From contig OX235271.1 of assembly GCA_944472155.2 (NCBI GenBank), positions 119,541,329-119,605,328 on the forward strand: a stretch of 64,000 nt of DNA, written 5' to 3'. The position numbers and the translations under genes are program-made. The notes under the pieces are model-generated. The model was not told where the DNA came from. It ran no database searches and saw only the letters and a list, made by a program, of their open reading frames with translations. Below, piece after piece: positions 24,131-35,603 of this stretch. The stretch comes from Trichobilharzia szidati (taxonomy: Eukaryota > Platyhelminthes > Trematoda > Strigeidida > Schistosomatidae). Each line of letters opens with the position of its first letter. Position 1 is the stretch's first letter.

Positions 24131-25386
24131 AAGTTTTTCGACAGAAAAACCAGGACCCACCCAACCTCGGTTGTACCAGATCATTTATAGGGGCCACACT
24201 ATATTAATTAAGTGAATGATCTACTGATATGCTTAGTTATTGTTATGTAACAACTTCTGGTTATCGTGCACTTAGTGACGCAACTTTTGAAATGATTAGA
24301 CCATCATACCTACGCAGTAACATTCATGTTTAGTTGAACCACCATATACCTGTTGAAAAAGTAAGTTGCACAGTAGGATTAGAGAAAGTTAATCACCTGG
24401 TTAGGTCTTTACTACAGTTTAAAAATATGTTACAGGGCATGTGCCATATCATGTGGAATAATCTATGGGTAATTGTCCCAGGTAAACTGGCTGTACGTAT
24501 ACTGATTTTTATATCTTCACTTCGAAAATTCTTCATTACATCGACTGCAGTCTTTGGTGGAACCTGGCGAAGTGCAATCATTCTGGGTTTTGTATTTTCT
24601 TCTAAATGAAGCAATCTTAATACAACGTAAATCTACACCACTTAAACTGAACTAAAATGCATTGATAAGAAATTGTAAGATAATTAATTTATACAACACA
24701 GTATATACTTATCCTGCTTCAGACTGCAATTCATCAGTTAAAAATAGGTGTTTCTAACAATGAAAATCCTCCAGGTTCTATTCCCTGTTGTATTATGGGT
24801 ACGCACTGCTGCAACGTCTCAAACTAAGATGGAAAAGCCGTCCAGTACTCTTTTGTTTTCAGTGGTCCTCTAACTTACGTCAATTCGTGATCGAACTAAG
24901 AAATTATTCAACTAATCCATATGAATAGTTCGTATGAATGTAAACGTAACTTAAACTCCGGAAAGCATTTTATTACAGTATAAAATTAAGATTGATCAAT
25001 CAAAACACTTAAAAGATATGATCTATGGCTTCTGAGATTATCAGATGTTACAACTACCGAATGGAGAGAAAGGTTAGGTAAAGAAAAGACGGATAATAGT
25101 TTCAAGAAAACATAAAGGTCAAGCTTTAAATCCCAAAGGAACCGTTTGTTTGCAGCATTGCTGGATAAATATCCACATATAACCATATAAAATTTGAAGA
25201 ACACACTGAATATTTCAAACGGTCAAAACGTATATACGAATTTTTAATGTGAAAGAGCCATTCCTTGTATATTAAAATCAAGCAATATTCCGTTTTCTAA
25301 GTTTATTTTATCATTCAAATAGTTTGAGTGGAGAGGCTTTTAAGAAAACTGCAAAACATTCCTACCAAGGATCTACATATAGTGCA
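24131..25386. other. Region downstream of the Salvador gene, nothing recognised
   Basis: AT-rich; short frames on both strands without motifs. The part nearest 25495 would include the 3' UTR of the minus-strand Salvador gene. Confidence 0.35.
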
Positions 25387-25392
25387 TTTATT
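25387..25392 (-). promoter_or_regulatory. Candidate poly(A) signal of Salvador
   Basis: AATAAA on the minus strand about 100 bases past the stop codon of the proposed last exon. Other AATAAA copies lie further on (near 25302), so the choice is tentative. Confidence 0.3.
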
Positions 25393-25495
25393 CAGAGGAA
25401 ACGGAAAACTTCTGTTGCGTCTTTATACATAAATTGATAAGCATCAAATAATATACTAAACAATACTTGAAAAGATAAATTTGTCAGTGAAGAAA

Positions 25496-25678
25496 TCAAG
25501 GATCAGTAAACTGAGGGAAGGTTTTCTGTGGTGGTCGTATTGCGAACATGTGACAGACTATTGACAATCTTTGTTGTTCAAATGATACAATCAACGCATG
25601 TAGATCTTGATAGAATAATTGATCTAAACCATACAGGATTTCCATCAGCGACTCCAATTTCAGGTATCTGAAGCGATT
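25496..25678 (-). CDS. sav: Salvador, likely last exon (SARAH domain)
   Basis: An acceptor TTTTAACAG precedes a 60-codon frame ending in TGA at 25496-25498. Residues beginning LKLESLMEIL and continuing LFYQDLHALIVSFEQQR align without a gap to the SARAH coiled helix of animal Salvador (FQLADLDTY... LLFMKELEQIVKMYEAYR in human, from memory of the family). Leu, Phe, Glu and Arg positions are shared at about one in four residues. SARAH mediates binding to Hippo/MST kinases. The exon starts in phase 0, whereas the exon at 31448-31584 ends in phase 1, so at least one exon is missing between them. The Trp-containing lead-in of the family SARAH is not in this exon. Identification is good but not certain. 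Confidence 0.6.
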   Translation of the reverse strand, partial: NRFRYLKLESLMEILYGLDQLFYQDLHALIVSFEQQRLSIVCHMFAIRPPQKTFPQFTDP

Positions 25679-26445
25679 CTGTTAAAATATAATTAAAAAT
25701 GTGATGATTAAAAACATTTATTAAAAAGTGACAAACAAAAAGGTTCAATTAAGATAACCATGTGAAATTAATACTGGCAAAAGTGTGTAATTTCAGTGAA
25801 AATGGATTGTTTTAGCCAAAATAAAACAGCAGTTGTTATTTAATCCGTGAATAATTTAAATCGTCTGATCATTGACATTGACAAACAAGATTGAGTGTCA
25901 ATTAAACCTACTGACAATCTGATATGATATTAAACAGGTAAATTGTCACTAAAATGTATTCAGAATTATAATACTTTGTTACGCTGTTTCGATAAAAGAC
26001 AACTCCAAAAGTTGTTTCTAATAATATCACTGAAAAGTTAGTTAAGCGTTTGAGACTGAACAGGATATAAGAAAATTTGAAAGGCTTGAACAGCTGCGAT
26101 TCCATATTATTTGAGTTTGGATTGACTGTGCTCAAGAACTTACAAATATTTAATACAATCATAACCGATTCTGAAATGGATTTTAGTTATTTAAACTTCA
26201 CTGGACAAGTCAAAAGGGATATACAACTACAGTTGCAGTTCCGTAGCCATAGCAGTTTATTTTAAGAAAACCATGACCAATACTGGGCAGGATTCAGCAG
26301 ATAACAATGAAGAAAGCAGATATTACTATAATTATTCATGCAGTGTACAATAACACAAAGAATATTTACAATGATTAAAGGATAAGTTGTGCAGTTACAT
26401 TCGTATGATTATGAATACTAAATTGTGTTCATAATTCTAACATAG
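25679..26445 (-). other. Salvador intron sequence
   Basis: Part of the interval 25679-31447 in which one or more unfound coding exons must lie. I found no exon with the family Trp lead-in here. Minus-strand frames at 25908-26162 are open but resemble nothing I know. Confidence 0.4.
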
Positions 26446-26880
26446 AATGTCAGTCAAATCTCTATCTCAACAACTTCATCGACCTCGAAAAAGCCTCCGA
26501 CAGACAGCATTGACCGAGAAGTAATTTGGAAACTACTTCAAAACTATGGAGTCCAGCACCCGAAATCTTTATCAACGTCATTCAACAACTAGCAAATGAC
26601 AATGCCACATATCAGGTAATCCACAACGAAAAACTCAGCAAAGACTCTGAAGGGGATACAGGAGTAAGACAAGCTGGCTGCCTATTATCGCCAATGATAT
26701 TCCTAATTGTGGTGGACTGGATTATGCGGAAGACTGTGGGGAGCGAGAAGACAGGGATACACTGGACTGATAAGAAGACTCTAGGAGATCTAGATTTCGC
26801 AGATGATTTATGTCTAATGTCACACAAACTCGAAGACTTACAGGCGAAAACACGGAGCCCAAGGGAACGATAATATTTAT
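26446..26880 (+). pseudogene. RTE LINE fragment, plus arm of an inverted pair
   Basis: Encodes RT text including ETTSKLWSPAPEIFIN, GDTGVRQAGCLLSPMIF and catalytic FADDLCLM. About 405 bp (26446-26851) match the reverse complement of 27908-28311 almost base for base, with a shared indel in the RT (the same disrupted start CCTCCGACAGACAG). At 26852 it jumps straight to the LINE 3' terminus (GAGCCCAAGGGAACGATAAT), so roughly the last 900 bases of the element are deleted. Confidence 0.75.
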
Positions 26881-27205
26881 AATAATGTTACCGCGTGAAT
26901 AATACTGTTATACAGCATTTTACCTGATGTGAAACCTAATAAAGAATACAATACTCTCACAATATTAAAAATTTACACATTCATTAAATAAATATACAGT
27001 GGTTAGGTTATTGGAATATAAAAGCATCATTCAAAAGAAAAGTAGAGTAGTAAAGGAAGTGACAAGTTACAACATATTCAAAGACTACACATTCGGGTGT
27101 AATGACGGTCAGTAGTTTACCCGAGCAAAAATACTAAAACAGTGAATTGATTGGATTAGCAGTTATTTTGAATATTTCACATAACCTACCGACTTATCAT
27201 TACTA
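26881..27205. other. Spacer between inverted LINE arms
   Basis: AT-rich, no gene visible. Confidence 0.35.
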
Positions 27206-28395
27206 TTTTCTTGGGTTCCGGGTGGAACATAGGTCTTCAACAACACATCTCCACTTTCTTCTATTTGGTACCGTTCTCTACAGCTGGGTCCACGATTGCC
27301 TATAATCTCTCATCTCTTCCTCATACGATCTTCATGTCATCCTGGGGTAACCCACTCGTCGTTTTTCTTTGAGATTCCACTCGAGCGTTGGCCTGCATTG
27401 CATGCGATGTCATTCAACGGCCTCCTCAACCCGTTCTGGATCCATACCCATTTGTCGGGCGATCGGCTGTTGGTTAGTTTTTTCCCAAAGTTTCTTGCCA
27501 CTAATTTTGTCTGGCCATTTAATCTTCAGTATGGAGCTAGTGAAGGCAGCTGTTGATGAAAGTCTGTAACTTGTTGGAAATCCTTTTCGTGACACGCAGT
27601 GCAAGTTTCCGACCCATATAGAAGAAGTGATTTGACATTGGTGTTGGAAATCCGAATCTTGTTCTTTGTGCTGAGTGCAGAAGATTTCCAGATTGGTTTC
27701 AGGTTGATGAATGTCTGTCTTTTCTTTCCAATCCTGATTATGGTTGAAACCGTGCTTCCTAGTCAAGTGAAGGAAGTAACCTCTGTCAAATCTTTCCCTT
27801 TGAGGGTGATCGGTGCTGTTTGTTGTTAGTCGGCTATTTTCATCACCTCCGTATTCTGTGTGTTCACCTGGAGCCCTGTTGTTGCCGCCTCTTCAGCCAG
27901 TTTGTTGGTTTTCGCCTGTAAGTCTTCGAGTTTGTGTGACATTAGACATAAATCATCTGCGAAATCTAGATCTCCTAGAGTCTTCTTATCAGTCCAGTGT
28001 ATCCCTGTCTTCTCGCTCCCCACAGTCTTCCGCATAATCCAGTCCACCACAATTAGGAATATCATTGGCGATAATAGGCAGCCAGCTTGTCTTACTCCTG
28101 TATCCCCTTCAGAGTCTTTGCTGAGTTTTTCGTTGTGGATTACCTGATATGTGGCATTGTCATTTGCTAGTTGTTGAATGACGTTGATAAAGATTTCGGG
28201 TGCTGGACTCCATAGTTTTGAAGTAGTTTCCAAATTACTTCTCGGTCAATGCTGTCTGTCGGAGGCTTTTTCGAGGTCGATGAAGTTGTTGAGATAGAGA
28301 TTTGACCGACATTATTTGCTTTGTTCGCTGACAATATGATGCTGCAATTTGATGAACATATGATTTGCCTTTCCTGAATGCAGTTTGTAACCTAC
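27206..28395 (-). pseudogene. RTE LINE fragment, minus arm, 5' truncated
   Basis: The 3' end is at about 27206 (GGAACATAGG...TTCAAC, matching the tail of the full-length LINE at 10824-14162). Reading toward higher coordinates on the minus strand are the C-terminal domain, catalytic FADDLCLM (27970 region), GVRQAGCLLSPMIF and a partial GFRKGKS-like AFRKGKSYVHQIA at about 28370, where the copy is truncated. Frameshifts and stops interrupt it. 5' truncation is the usual outcome of LINE insertion. Confidence 0.75.
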
Positions 28396-28762
28396 TGACT
28401 GGCAACGTCTTATTATGAAATCAACAACCAACGAAAATAAACTTAGCTAGCTCACTTCTCGAGCGCTTGGTGAACTCAAGTCACGTAGCTCCACCAGAGT
28501 CGTCTTTCAAGAATAAACTTTAAAATTACCAAAAAGCAAAAGAAGAAGGTTGGTCGTGGGAAGGCGAGGAAAATGATAAGTGTAAAAGAAACACAGTGCC
28601 ATTTCACCGTGTAAAGCTTATGACAGAAGAAATTAGTTGTCCGTACGTAAAAGTGTAATGAATTTTAGTAGAATGAATCGAACGAACACATGTAAATTTA
28701 GAATATGACTAAATAACACACACGTACACACAAATAAACTAAAAACGACCCTTTAAATTTCC

Positions 28763-28793
<31 letters not shown>

Positions 28794-29908
28794 CTTGTCA
28801 TTTAATTATAGTTTTGCCTATTACTTGATAAACTGTTACAAGGCTACAAATACTGGGATACATTTTGCCATAAAATATGCCATTGAAAGATTCATACAAT
28901 TATTGATCAGGAAATACAGTTTTTCTCTATTATGTATGTAACTACTGCTTTGAAGGCATGAATGTGCACATACACAAGAGATGAAAACAAGTTAAGCTCC
29001 GATATTTTATTCAAGTGTAATTAAACCTTGAAAGTATTATTCTTGTCGCCCACGCACTATTCCCATTCACGTGAACTATTTTGGTATTTGCTAAAAAAAT
29101 ATTTTCACAGAAGAAATCAAAGATACACAAATCTGTCCAATGAATTTCAAAGGTATTTGTTATTATTTTTTACTGATACTGTTATGTATGAACATTTGTG
29201 TATATTTAACTAATCAACTTCAAAAGAAAGCTGAAGTTCGTATATCCATGTCTGTGTCTGTACGTTGGTGAATATATCTAATAGGTAAAAAGTATACTAT
29301 TTTACTGTTTAACATTTAAAAATTCTTCTATGAGCGAGAAAACATAGGCAAGAGGATAAATGTTAGGTACAACATTCAAATCAGGGCGGTTTGGTATTTG
29401 ATGAATTTGATTTTAAAGAGAGACAGAGAGAAAAGTAATAAGAATTAACACATGTGTACAATAAGCTGAAATGTAGTTCATAGAAATAAAAGAACCAAGC
29501 TGTGTACAATAATGTTTAACTCTCTAAATACAGATTGCTAGTTTACATTCTTTCAGCTTAATCTGACCAAATAAATCAACTTCATAATGATGAAGGTGTA
29601 AATAATTTCAATAACATAGGAACGTTATCAGTTTTCCTTCCCTTTCAACATGACTATCTCATAGTAAGGGCTGTGCAATAAATCGTTGCATAAGAAGACC
29701 CAATGTAATACGTACTGCAGTTTCCCAGAAGAACGATATATATATATATTATTCACTGGAAAACTACAATTATTTTAATCAGTAGAATAAAATCCACATA
29801 GATTTAAAAACATTCAGACATCATTTTTACTTATAAGATAGTCTCCAAAGTGACAGATATTACTTTTCATTTAAAATATCCATTGTTGTATGTCAATCTG
29901 ATTATTTA
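28396..29908. other. Salvador intron, AT-rich
   Basis: Contains an (AT)n microsatellite at about 28763-28790 and another short one at 29739-29748. No exon recognised. Confidence 0.4.
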
Positions 29909-30145
29909 TTGAACAGTTCAGAAGTACGGAAAAGAAGCAGTGTAGTATCAAGATTAGTAAAATCCCGTATTATAATTACTGTTCATATCAAACAACCGCT
30001 CTATGAAAATTTGTCATACCTATTCCATCGAACTTGGCTTAAAACAGGTAATAGACGACCTCTAAGCGATCTGTTATTAAGACGAACATTGGCAAACATT
30101 AATAAAATGGAGTTATTCTTATTACACCAAACTAACCAAAGTTAA
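29900..30145 (+). other. Unassigned plus-strand frame, possible terminal exon
   Basis: A possible acceptor (TTTATTGAACAG) precedes a plus-strand frame of about 80 codons ending TAA at 30143-30145. The composition looks protein-like (KQPLYENLSYLFHRTWLKTG, then RRPLSDLLLRRTLANINK) and carries no stop. I do not recognise it. It could be the last exon of a nested gene antisense to Salvador, or chance. Confidence 0.25.
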
Positions 30146-30304
30146 TTTAAGGGTACTTATGGATTGAGAATGTCTTCAATGACGATCACAAAATTTTCTT
30201 TGAGAGTCCCACAGACACGATATATATGTCAATGGAAACGTCTCTGACTAAAGCACTAGATGACACAGGTTTCTATCCCCAAAGGGACGTCAAGACATTG
30301 GGAA

Positions 30305-30375
30305 GTGCAAATGTACCCTGATGAAGAGTGCCAACAAGCATGAAACTTGCGTCCGGGAATGCCTGCAGATCGTCT
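30305..30375 (+). ncRNA. Hammerhead-ribozyme-like motif
   Basis: The strand reads CTGATGAAGAGTGCCAACAA then GCATGAAACTTGCGTC. It contains the exact CTGATGA core, a possible stem II (GTGC with GCAT around CAACAA), GAAAC, and a GTC cleavage-type triplet seven bases after GAAA. Stem I pairing is poor, so it may be decayed. Hammerheads of this compact form are known in Penelope-like retroelements; no such reverse transcriptase is seen nearby. Confidence 0.35.
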
Positions 30376-30994
30376 CCAACCACCTAACACTGATTCAAAT
30401 ACATCTCAAGGCGCCTGGGTTGGTAACTATATTCACTCCATATCAACACTAAAGAACAGACACATGACACTGATTACATCCCAAAGACCTCCTCTCACCA
30501 AAAAAATACAAAATTATAAAGTCTTAATCACAGGAATATAAACTTACTATGTAGTATTGCTCTTGTTCTTCATTTGCATTTTTATATTCTCCCACCTCAG
30601 CGTGACAGGCTATAAAAAGGTTAAATACATTCCAAATGATAGTCTAGAAAACTTATTAAAATGTGTGTGAACCATGTCAAAACTAAGAAAGTACTAACTG
30701 TCACGTCTGTTGCATTTTAGTAAGTGTAACTCATCTGTCCATGAAGAGGACCGTTTTGATGATGTAATTCATATTTTGATGCAATAAGATGTTAAAGTTA
30801 AGGGCAACATATGCCATCTATCTTTATAGAGGAATGTTTACAGTGAATGTGTATTTCCGTTAATGATTATTCGAAGTCTGTATGACGTCTAAAATTATTC
30901 GTTCTCGATATCTGATAAGCCCACAGAGCTTACTCCATCTATCCAAAGTCTAGTACCATAAAAATGAAACAGACTACTATGATTTAAAAGAAAA

Positions 30995-31140
30995 CACGAG
31001 CTGACATCGGTTAGAGAACCACTGGACAGTTATTTCGTCCCAGTTTGAGACTCTTCGACAGTGCGCCTCACAGTTTTTCAAAGGTTCCTCTATCCGATAT
31101 CAGCTTGTGATCAAACCTACAACCAATCAAATCCCTGCAA
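30995..31140. repeat. Fold-back repeat with hammerhead-like arm (core deleted)
   Basis: The left part, read in reverse complement, contains AGAGTCTCAAACTGGGACGAAA, a hammerhead-like stem II and GAAA. The right part (ATCAGCTTGTGATCAAACC... CCAATCAAATCCCTGCAAACC) is in the opposite orientation and matches the end sequence seen at 38485 and 46136. The tRNA-like core present in the sister copies is missing here. Confidence 0.5.
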
Positions 31141-31447
31141 ACCTAAACTTGATAGTTAAATGTTAAATCATTCATGGAAAAGAGATTTCAATAACACATG
31201 CACACTTCTGTGCGTTATTATATTTCTCAATGGATGGAAAAGAAAGTAACATTGTTTCTTCCAGTGCTAAAAACGTTATGCGCCGAAAGCATTCAAATCG
31301 ATTCCCTTTGGGAAGGTATGTTGACCAGAAGACCGAAATTAAACGTTGAATCATAGGGAATATAATAGTGATAACATTTGGCAAACATTTAAAAAAATAT
31401 TCGGTATAAAAGCCATATCACAATGGATAAATATAAAAGCAACATAC

Positions 31448-31584
31448 CATGTAAACTATGCCGTAGGGATAGCTGTAGTTTACGAAGATCTGTGAAGAAG
31501 CTTTTCCGTTCTATTTCAGGATCTTTCAAGGGAGCACTAATCCATAGGTTTGGATGATGACGTTGACAGTGAGGAATAAGCAAA
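31448..31584 (-). CDS. sav: Salvador exon 9 (second half of WW2 and linker)
   Basis: Acceptor TCTCTTAG and donor GTATGT bound a 137-base exon. Its first base completes an Asn codon with the two bases left by exon 8, and the joined text keeps the exact spacing of the Salvador second WW domain, ending HHP where the family has RHP. After the domain comes a linker containing LKDPEIERKSFFTDLRK. The exon ends in phase 1. As in vertebrate Salvador, the second signature Trp of WW2 is absent. Confidence 0.75.
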
Positions 31585-34335
31585 CTAAGAGATATAATGA
31601 ATATAAAAAAGTTAGATAAATGCTTAATAAATGAGTTTTATCACTTAAAGCTTAAAATTTAACTCATGACAATAGTATGGATAAGAGTACACCTTATGAA
31701 CTAAACTTTTAGTTACTTCCTATATGAAGGTAAACATTCATGTACATTTATAAGGGGTTTCTTTAGTCATTAACCTGTCTACACAAATATTAGCTCTTCA
31801 CGTAACCTTCGATTCTAGAAAATTAGGTATTTATTTCGAAAAAGGTGTGTCAAAAGCAGGAAATTGGAATTTGATGTTTCATAATGACACCCCCCCCCTA
31901 AATAACCATGCCCTCAGTACATCTGGAAGTCAGGTCAATTAGCTTATTAGTCACGCTGGAACTTCCACTCGCTGACTGACAAATCAAACTCAAACTTCTT
32001 AAAGAAGTGCAACGCATCAAATTGAAATATGTAGAAAAGGTATACAAAAAGGAAGAGGAGGAAACTAGAATAATACTGTAAAGTGCACAGTCATGTGAGA
32101 GAAGCCATATCACTAAGGATCTTTTTACACTAATTCTTAGTATGCAGACAATCAACCTACATAACCCAAAATTGTACAAACCGATGGTTAATGATTTTGT
32201 GGATTAATGCCATATTTTATCTAATCACTCCGAAGTCTTCGCAACCAATTCCAATTCATTAATAGAGAGAAGACCAGTAGTTCAGCGAAGAGTCTCTTTT
32301 ATTCCCTTTGACAAATTTAATGTACACACAGATACAAAATAGCCATATATATTTGCGATTGTACAGCTGTGAAAATGAATTCGCCGAAACGAGACTCTTC
32401 GCTGAACTACTGGTCTTCTCTCTATTGTTTCAAAATTATTTCATGTAAGTCTAATTCAAGGTTACTGAAGGTGATGGAAGCACTTTGGATCAATCACATA
32501 CATCCTAAACTATGTGTACAAAAAATAATTCCAATTCAGTTGATATTGTTCACTAAGAAAGACAGTGATCTTTTATACTCAATGTGTTCGTTATCTAGCA
32601 CAACCTGATCACTGAATCCCTTTACGCACCGCTCTACCTAACCTAAGCAATTGAATAGAGGCATTTGTGATCGAAAACCAGTATAATATTCTCATGCATT
32701 CTACTCTAAGCTGCCATGTTATACAGTCGTTAAGGGGAATAAAGGGGAATGATGTTAAGCATACATAAGTTTTGATGGGTAGCCGCATAACTCCCCAGTG
32801 CCACAGAAAACGTATTTTGGCGAATTGAGGTTTCACTATCAACCAGTCCACGAAGTACAACGCCATTTCCCATAAATGTGTTAAAAAACTGTGGTTACTT
32901 CATTCCCATCTTAAATCTAGGAATCGACATAGCTTACTTCTGATAGACAATCTCAGAATAAATAGAGAAAAAACGCATGTCAAGCAGGTACAGATCTTTG
33001 CACGTTGAACCTTATGAAGCCCTCTACCAAAGAGGACTTTACCGTTGTTGTATCGAAAGTAAATAAGTTCTACTCTTAGCACAAAGTCAGATACATCAAC
33101 CATTAGCCACATATATAATAAATTTGAATAAGAACAGTGGCCTTGTGCATTCTTACTGGAAACCTCAACCATATAAAAATTCCTTATGAGCTCAAATAAG
33201 ACAGTGTAAGTTTGAACAAAATTCGGCATAACATAATTGTTTGGGATTCTTTTCATAATTAGACATTGCCTATCTCGAATGCTAGAATGCAAGTTAAGAA
33301 ATATGGTAAATTCTGGAAGTCACTAAATATATCTGTAATCTAGAGCCTGCTAAAGAGTGAAAATTCGACGAGTGCAACATCTTCCATGTCTAAAATTCTT
33401 TAGATTCTTATAAGTTTTTCTGAGATCCACTTGATTTGAAGATCATAGTTTATCAATCGACTTGATCTATACATGACTATCGTAGCAAGATTTGTTCCCC
33501 TCCTTATAATCTGTAATAATCAATCATTTTCACTTACCTGGTGAAATTATTTCGCACTCTCATGTGCTAATTATAACTTCAGTTATTTCAGTTAAAAATT
33601 TCTTAGTGAAGCAGGAAGGTCAACTTCCACATCTCATTGAGATGCTGAGAGGATGGTGCTCAATCATAATACAGATGCAGACCAGGTGAACTCCTACTTA
33701 AAATTTACTGTGCAAACTGAGCTAATGCTGGGTCTTTCAGAAATACGTTATCTACGAAATGTCTGCCAACACGTTGTAAAAAGGTGATCTAATGCTATTT
33801 GTTTCTTCCTGTTTATGTTTGTCATGTAGTGGCCATCTTATACACTCTCTAGACACTTTCAGATATGACGAAGAGGAAACAAACAAATTACCATACCATA
33901 TGACGAAATGTTTTGTAACGAAATTGACTGATATACGATGAACAATCATTATAGTTCAGATATTTCAACAGAATACCTGATTTTGAAGTTAACAGTTTGA
34001 AATGTACCTTTAGTGGTTGAATAAAAATACATAACATCAAATGAAGTGAATCGGAAGAGAATTGTGGAGTGAAAAAACTAGCAGGTGTCTTGTTTCTTCA
34101 CAACAAAGGTGAGTTTAGCAGGTATGAGAGGTGCACTCAAATAACATTAAATCAAACCTCCATAAAAAATGAAATTTTAAAAAGGCATTGTACTTGAAAA
34201 GACACTTTAAAAATGATCAATCAGTATTATATTTAAATGATATAAAAACAGACTAACTAAAGTCGAATGTTAAAAGAGTTCAGTGAGAACTAGCTGACTA
34301 TCCTGCGGTAGGTAACAACGATTTCAAATACTTAC
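31585..34335 (-). other. Salvador intron 8
   Basis: Splits the second WW domain. It contains the perfect 36-bp inverted repeat at 32261-32426 and an unrecognised minus-strand frame of 130 codons at 32900-33292 without splice-compatible evidence or motifs. Confidence 0.6.
32261..32426. repeat. Perfect 36-bp inverted repeat with 94-bp spacer
   Basis: 32261-32296 (AATAGAGAGAAGACCAGTAG...) is the exact reverse complement of 32391-32426. No clear target-site duplication flanks it. It may be a small non-autonomous inverted-repeat element or a hairpin-forming transcript. Confidence 0.75.
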
Positions 34336-34532
34336 TTTTGATAGTAAACACCCGTCTGACTTGAATCAACGCGTTCCCATCCTAAAGGGATGTAGGGGCC
34401 GATAAGTGGATGATTCCATGTGGACCGTCTAGTTGAGTCGCATGTATAGTACGATCGACCAAGACCAGATCGTCTTTCAGACCATCCATTTGGTAATATC
34501 AAGCGAACATTGTTATCCATTTCAATTAATGA
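34336..34532 (-). CDS. sav: Salvador exon 8 (WW1 and first half of WW2)
   Basis: This exon identifies the gene. WW1 begins LPNGWSERRSG and has GRSYYTCDSTRRSTWNHP: both signature Trp (about residues 1238 and 1260 of the assembled protein), the central Tyr pair and the closing Pro. WW2 follows after only a few residues (IPLGWERVDSSQTGVYYQ), close to the family form LPPGWERVESSEFGTYYV. Two WW domains this close, the second of this form, are the hallmark of Salvador, the Hippo-pathway scaffold in which WW domains bind PPxY-type partners. Acceptor TTTACTAG, donor GTAAGT, start phase 0, end phase 2. Confidence 0.88.
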
Positions 34533-35603
34533 CTAGTAAATTTAAAAGAACAGCGAAAATCTAATAGCAAAGCCACATTTTAAAAAATTGATTACAAAAT
34601 GAAATCCAACAAGTAATTTTAGATGCATAAAGTAGGAAATTATAATTTAAATTATTATGAAACCCAGCTGAATATATCCTTGTAAACATAAGTTTAAATA
34701 CTATATCTAGAGTTGCATAACTAAATAAGGTTTTCAGTGTGATAATGAGAGTTATGGTGTTAAGCGTAAAAACCACTAAATGGTAATCGACAGATATAAG
34801 GAAACACTAGTTTAGTCTCAAGATATTTTAAAGGATACTGAATGAAATCTGTTAGCTAAGCGATCATTTAATATTGACCTGAGTGGGACAGCTCTCTAGC
34901 AGCGTACACCAAGGATGTCCTTCATTCGCAACATTTAATTTTTGTTTTCATCTATGAGGAATTCCTATCGTCATCATAAATTTTCAAAAATTATTCAGTA
35001 TTTTATAATTGCAGTTGTAAACTTGGGTGCAAATTCTAAAAGTTAAATGGTTATACCTGTAATGGAACATCTGTAAAGCTACTGCAAATAACTACCCATC
35101 CACACACGCACATTTATTACTGACAGTTGGACGACCAATAATTTCTTTTTTCTACTCTAGTTACTTGTGATTTGAAAGTATCAAGTGAAAAAAGCAATCT
35201 GTGATAACAGAATCAAAATATATGCTTGATGCACTGAGATACAACAGTAACACGACTCAATTACTAGATACAAAATTTATATACTAGGCTATGAGTCTCA
35301 TGGTGTTTATTCATTAACAGAATTAAAGGAATTATAGTGATGCTTGAACCCTATAACACACTGGATAAGTAGCTTTTGTATAAGCCAATGAGTTATATTC
35401 AAATACAGGAAATAACATACAAAGGGGAAGTACACTTAGCATAAAATTCTTCGTTGAACCCATCAAACAACCATACATTTAATCGATATTCTATTACTTT
35501 TGTTATTTACTACACTTATAACGATACTGGTAATGTAACATCACTACCAATCAGTTTAAAAGCGTACAAAATATTATTTCATTATAGAATAGGTATGACC
35601 TAC
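34533..35603 (-). other. Salvador intron 7
   Basis: AT-rich; no further gene or repeat structure recognised. Confidence 0.6.

Noticed and set aside
25908..26162. The missing Salvador exon before SARAH
   Set aside because: A possible acceptor exists but the translation lacks the Trp lead-in and does not resemble the family.
28763..28790. CRISPR-like or structured repeat
   Set aside because: Simple (AT)n microsatellite in a eukaryotic intron.
32900..33292. Additional Salvador exon on the minus strand
   Set aside because: It lies inside intron 8, which splits WW2; including it would destroy the domain.
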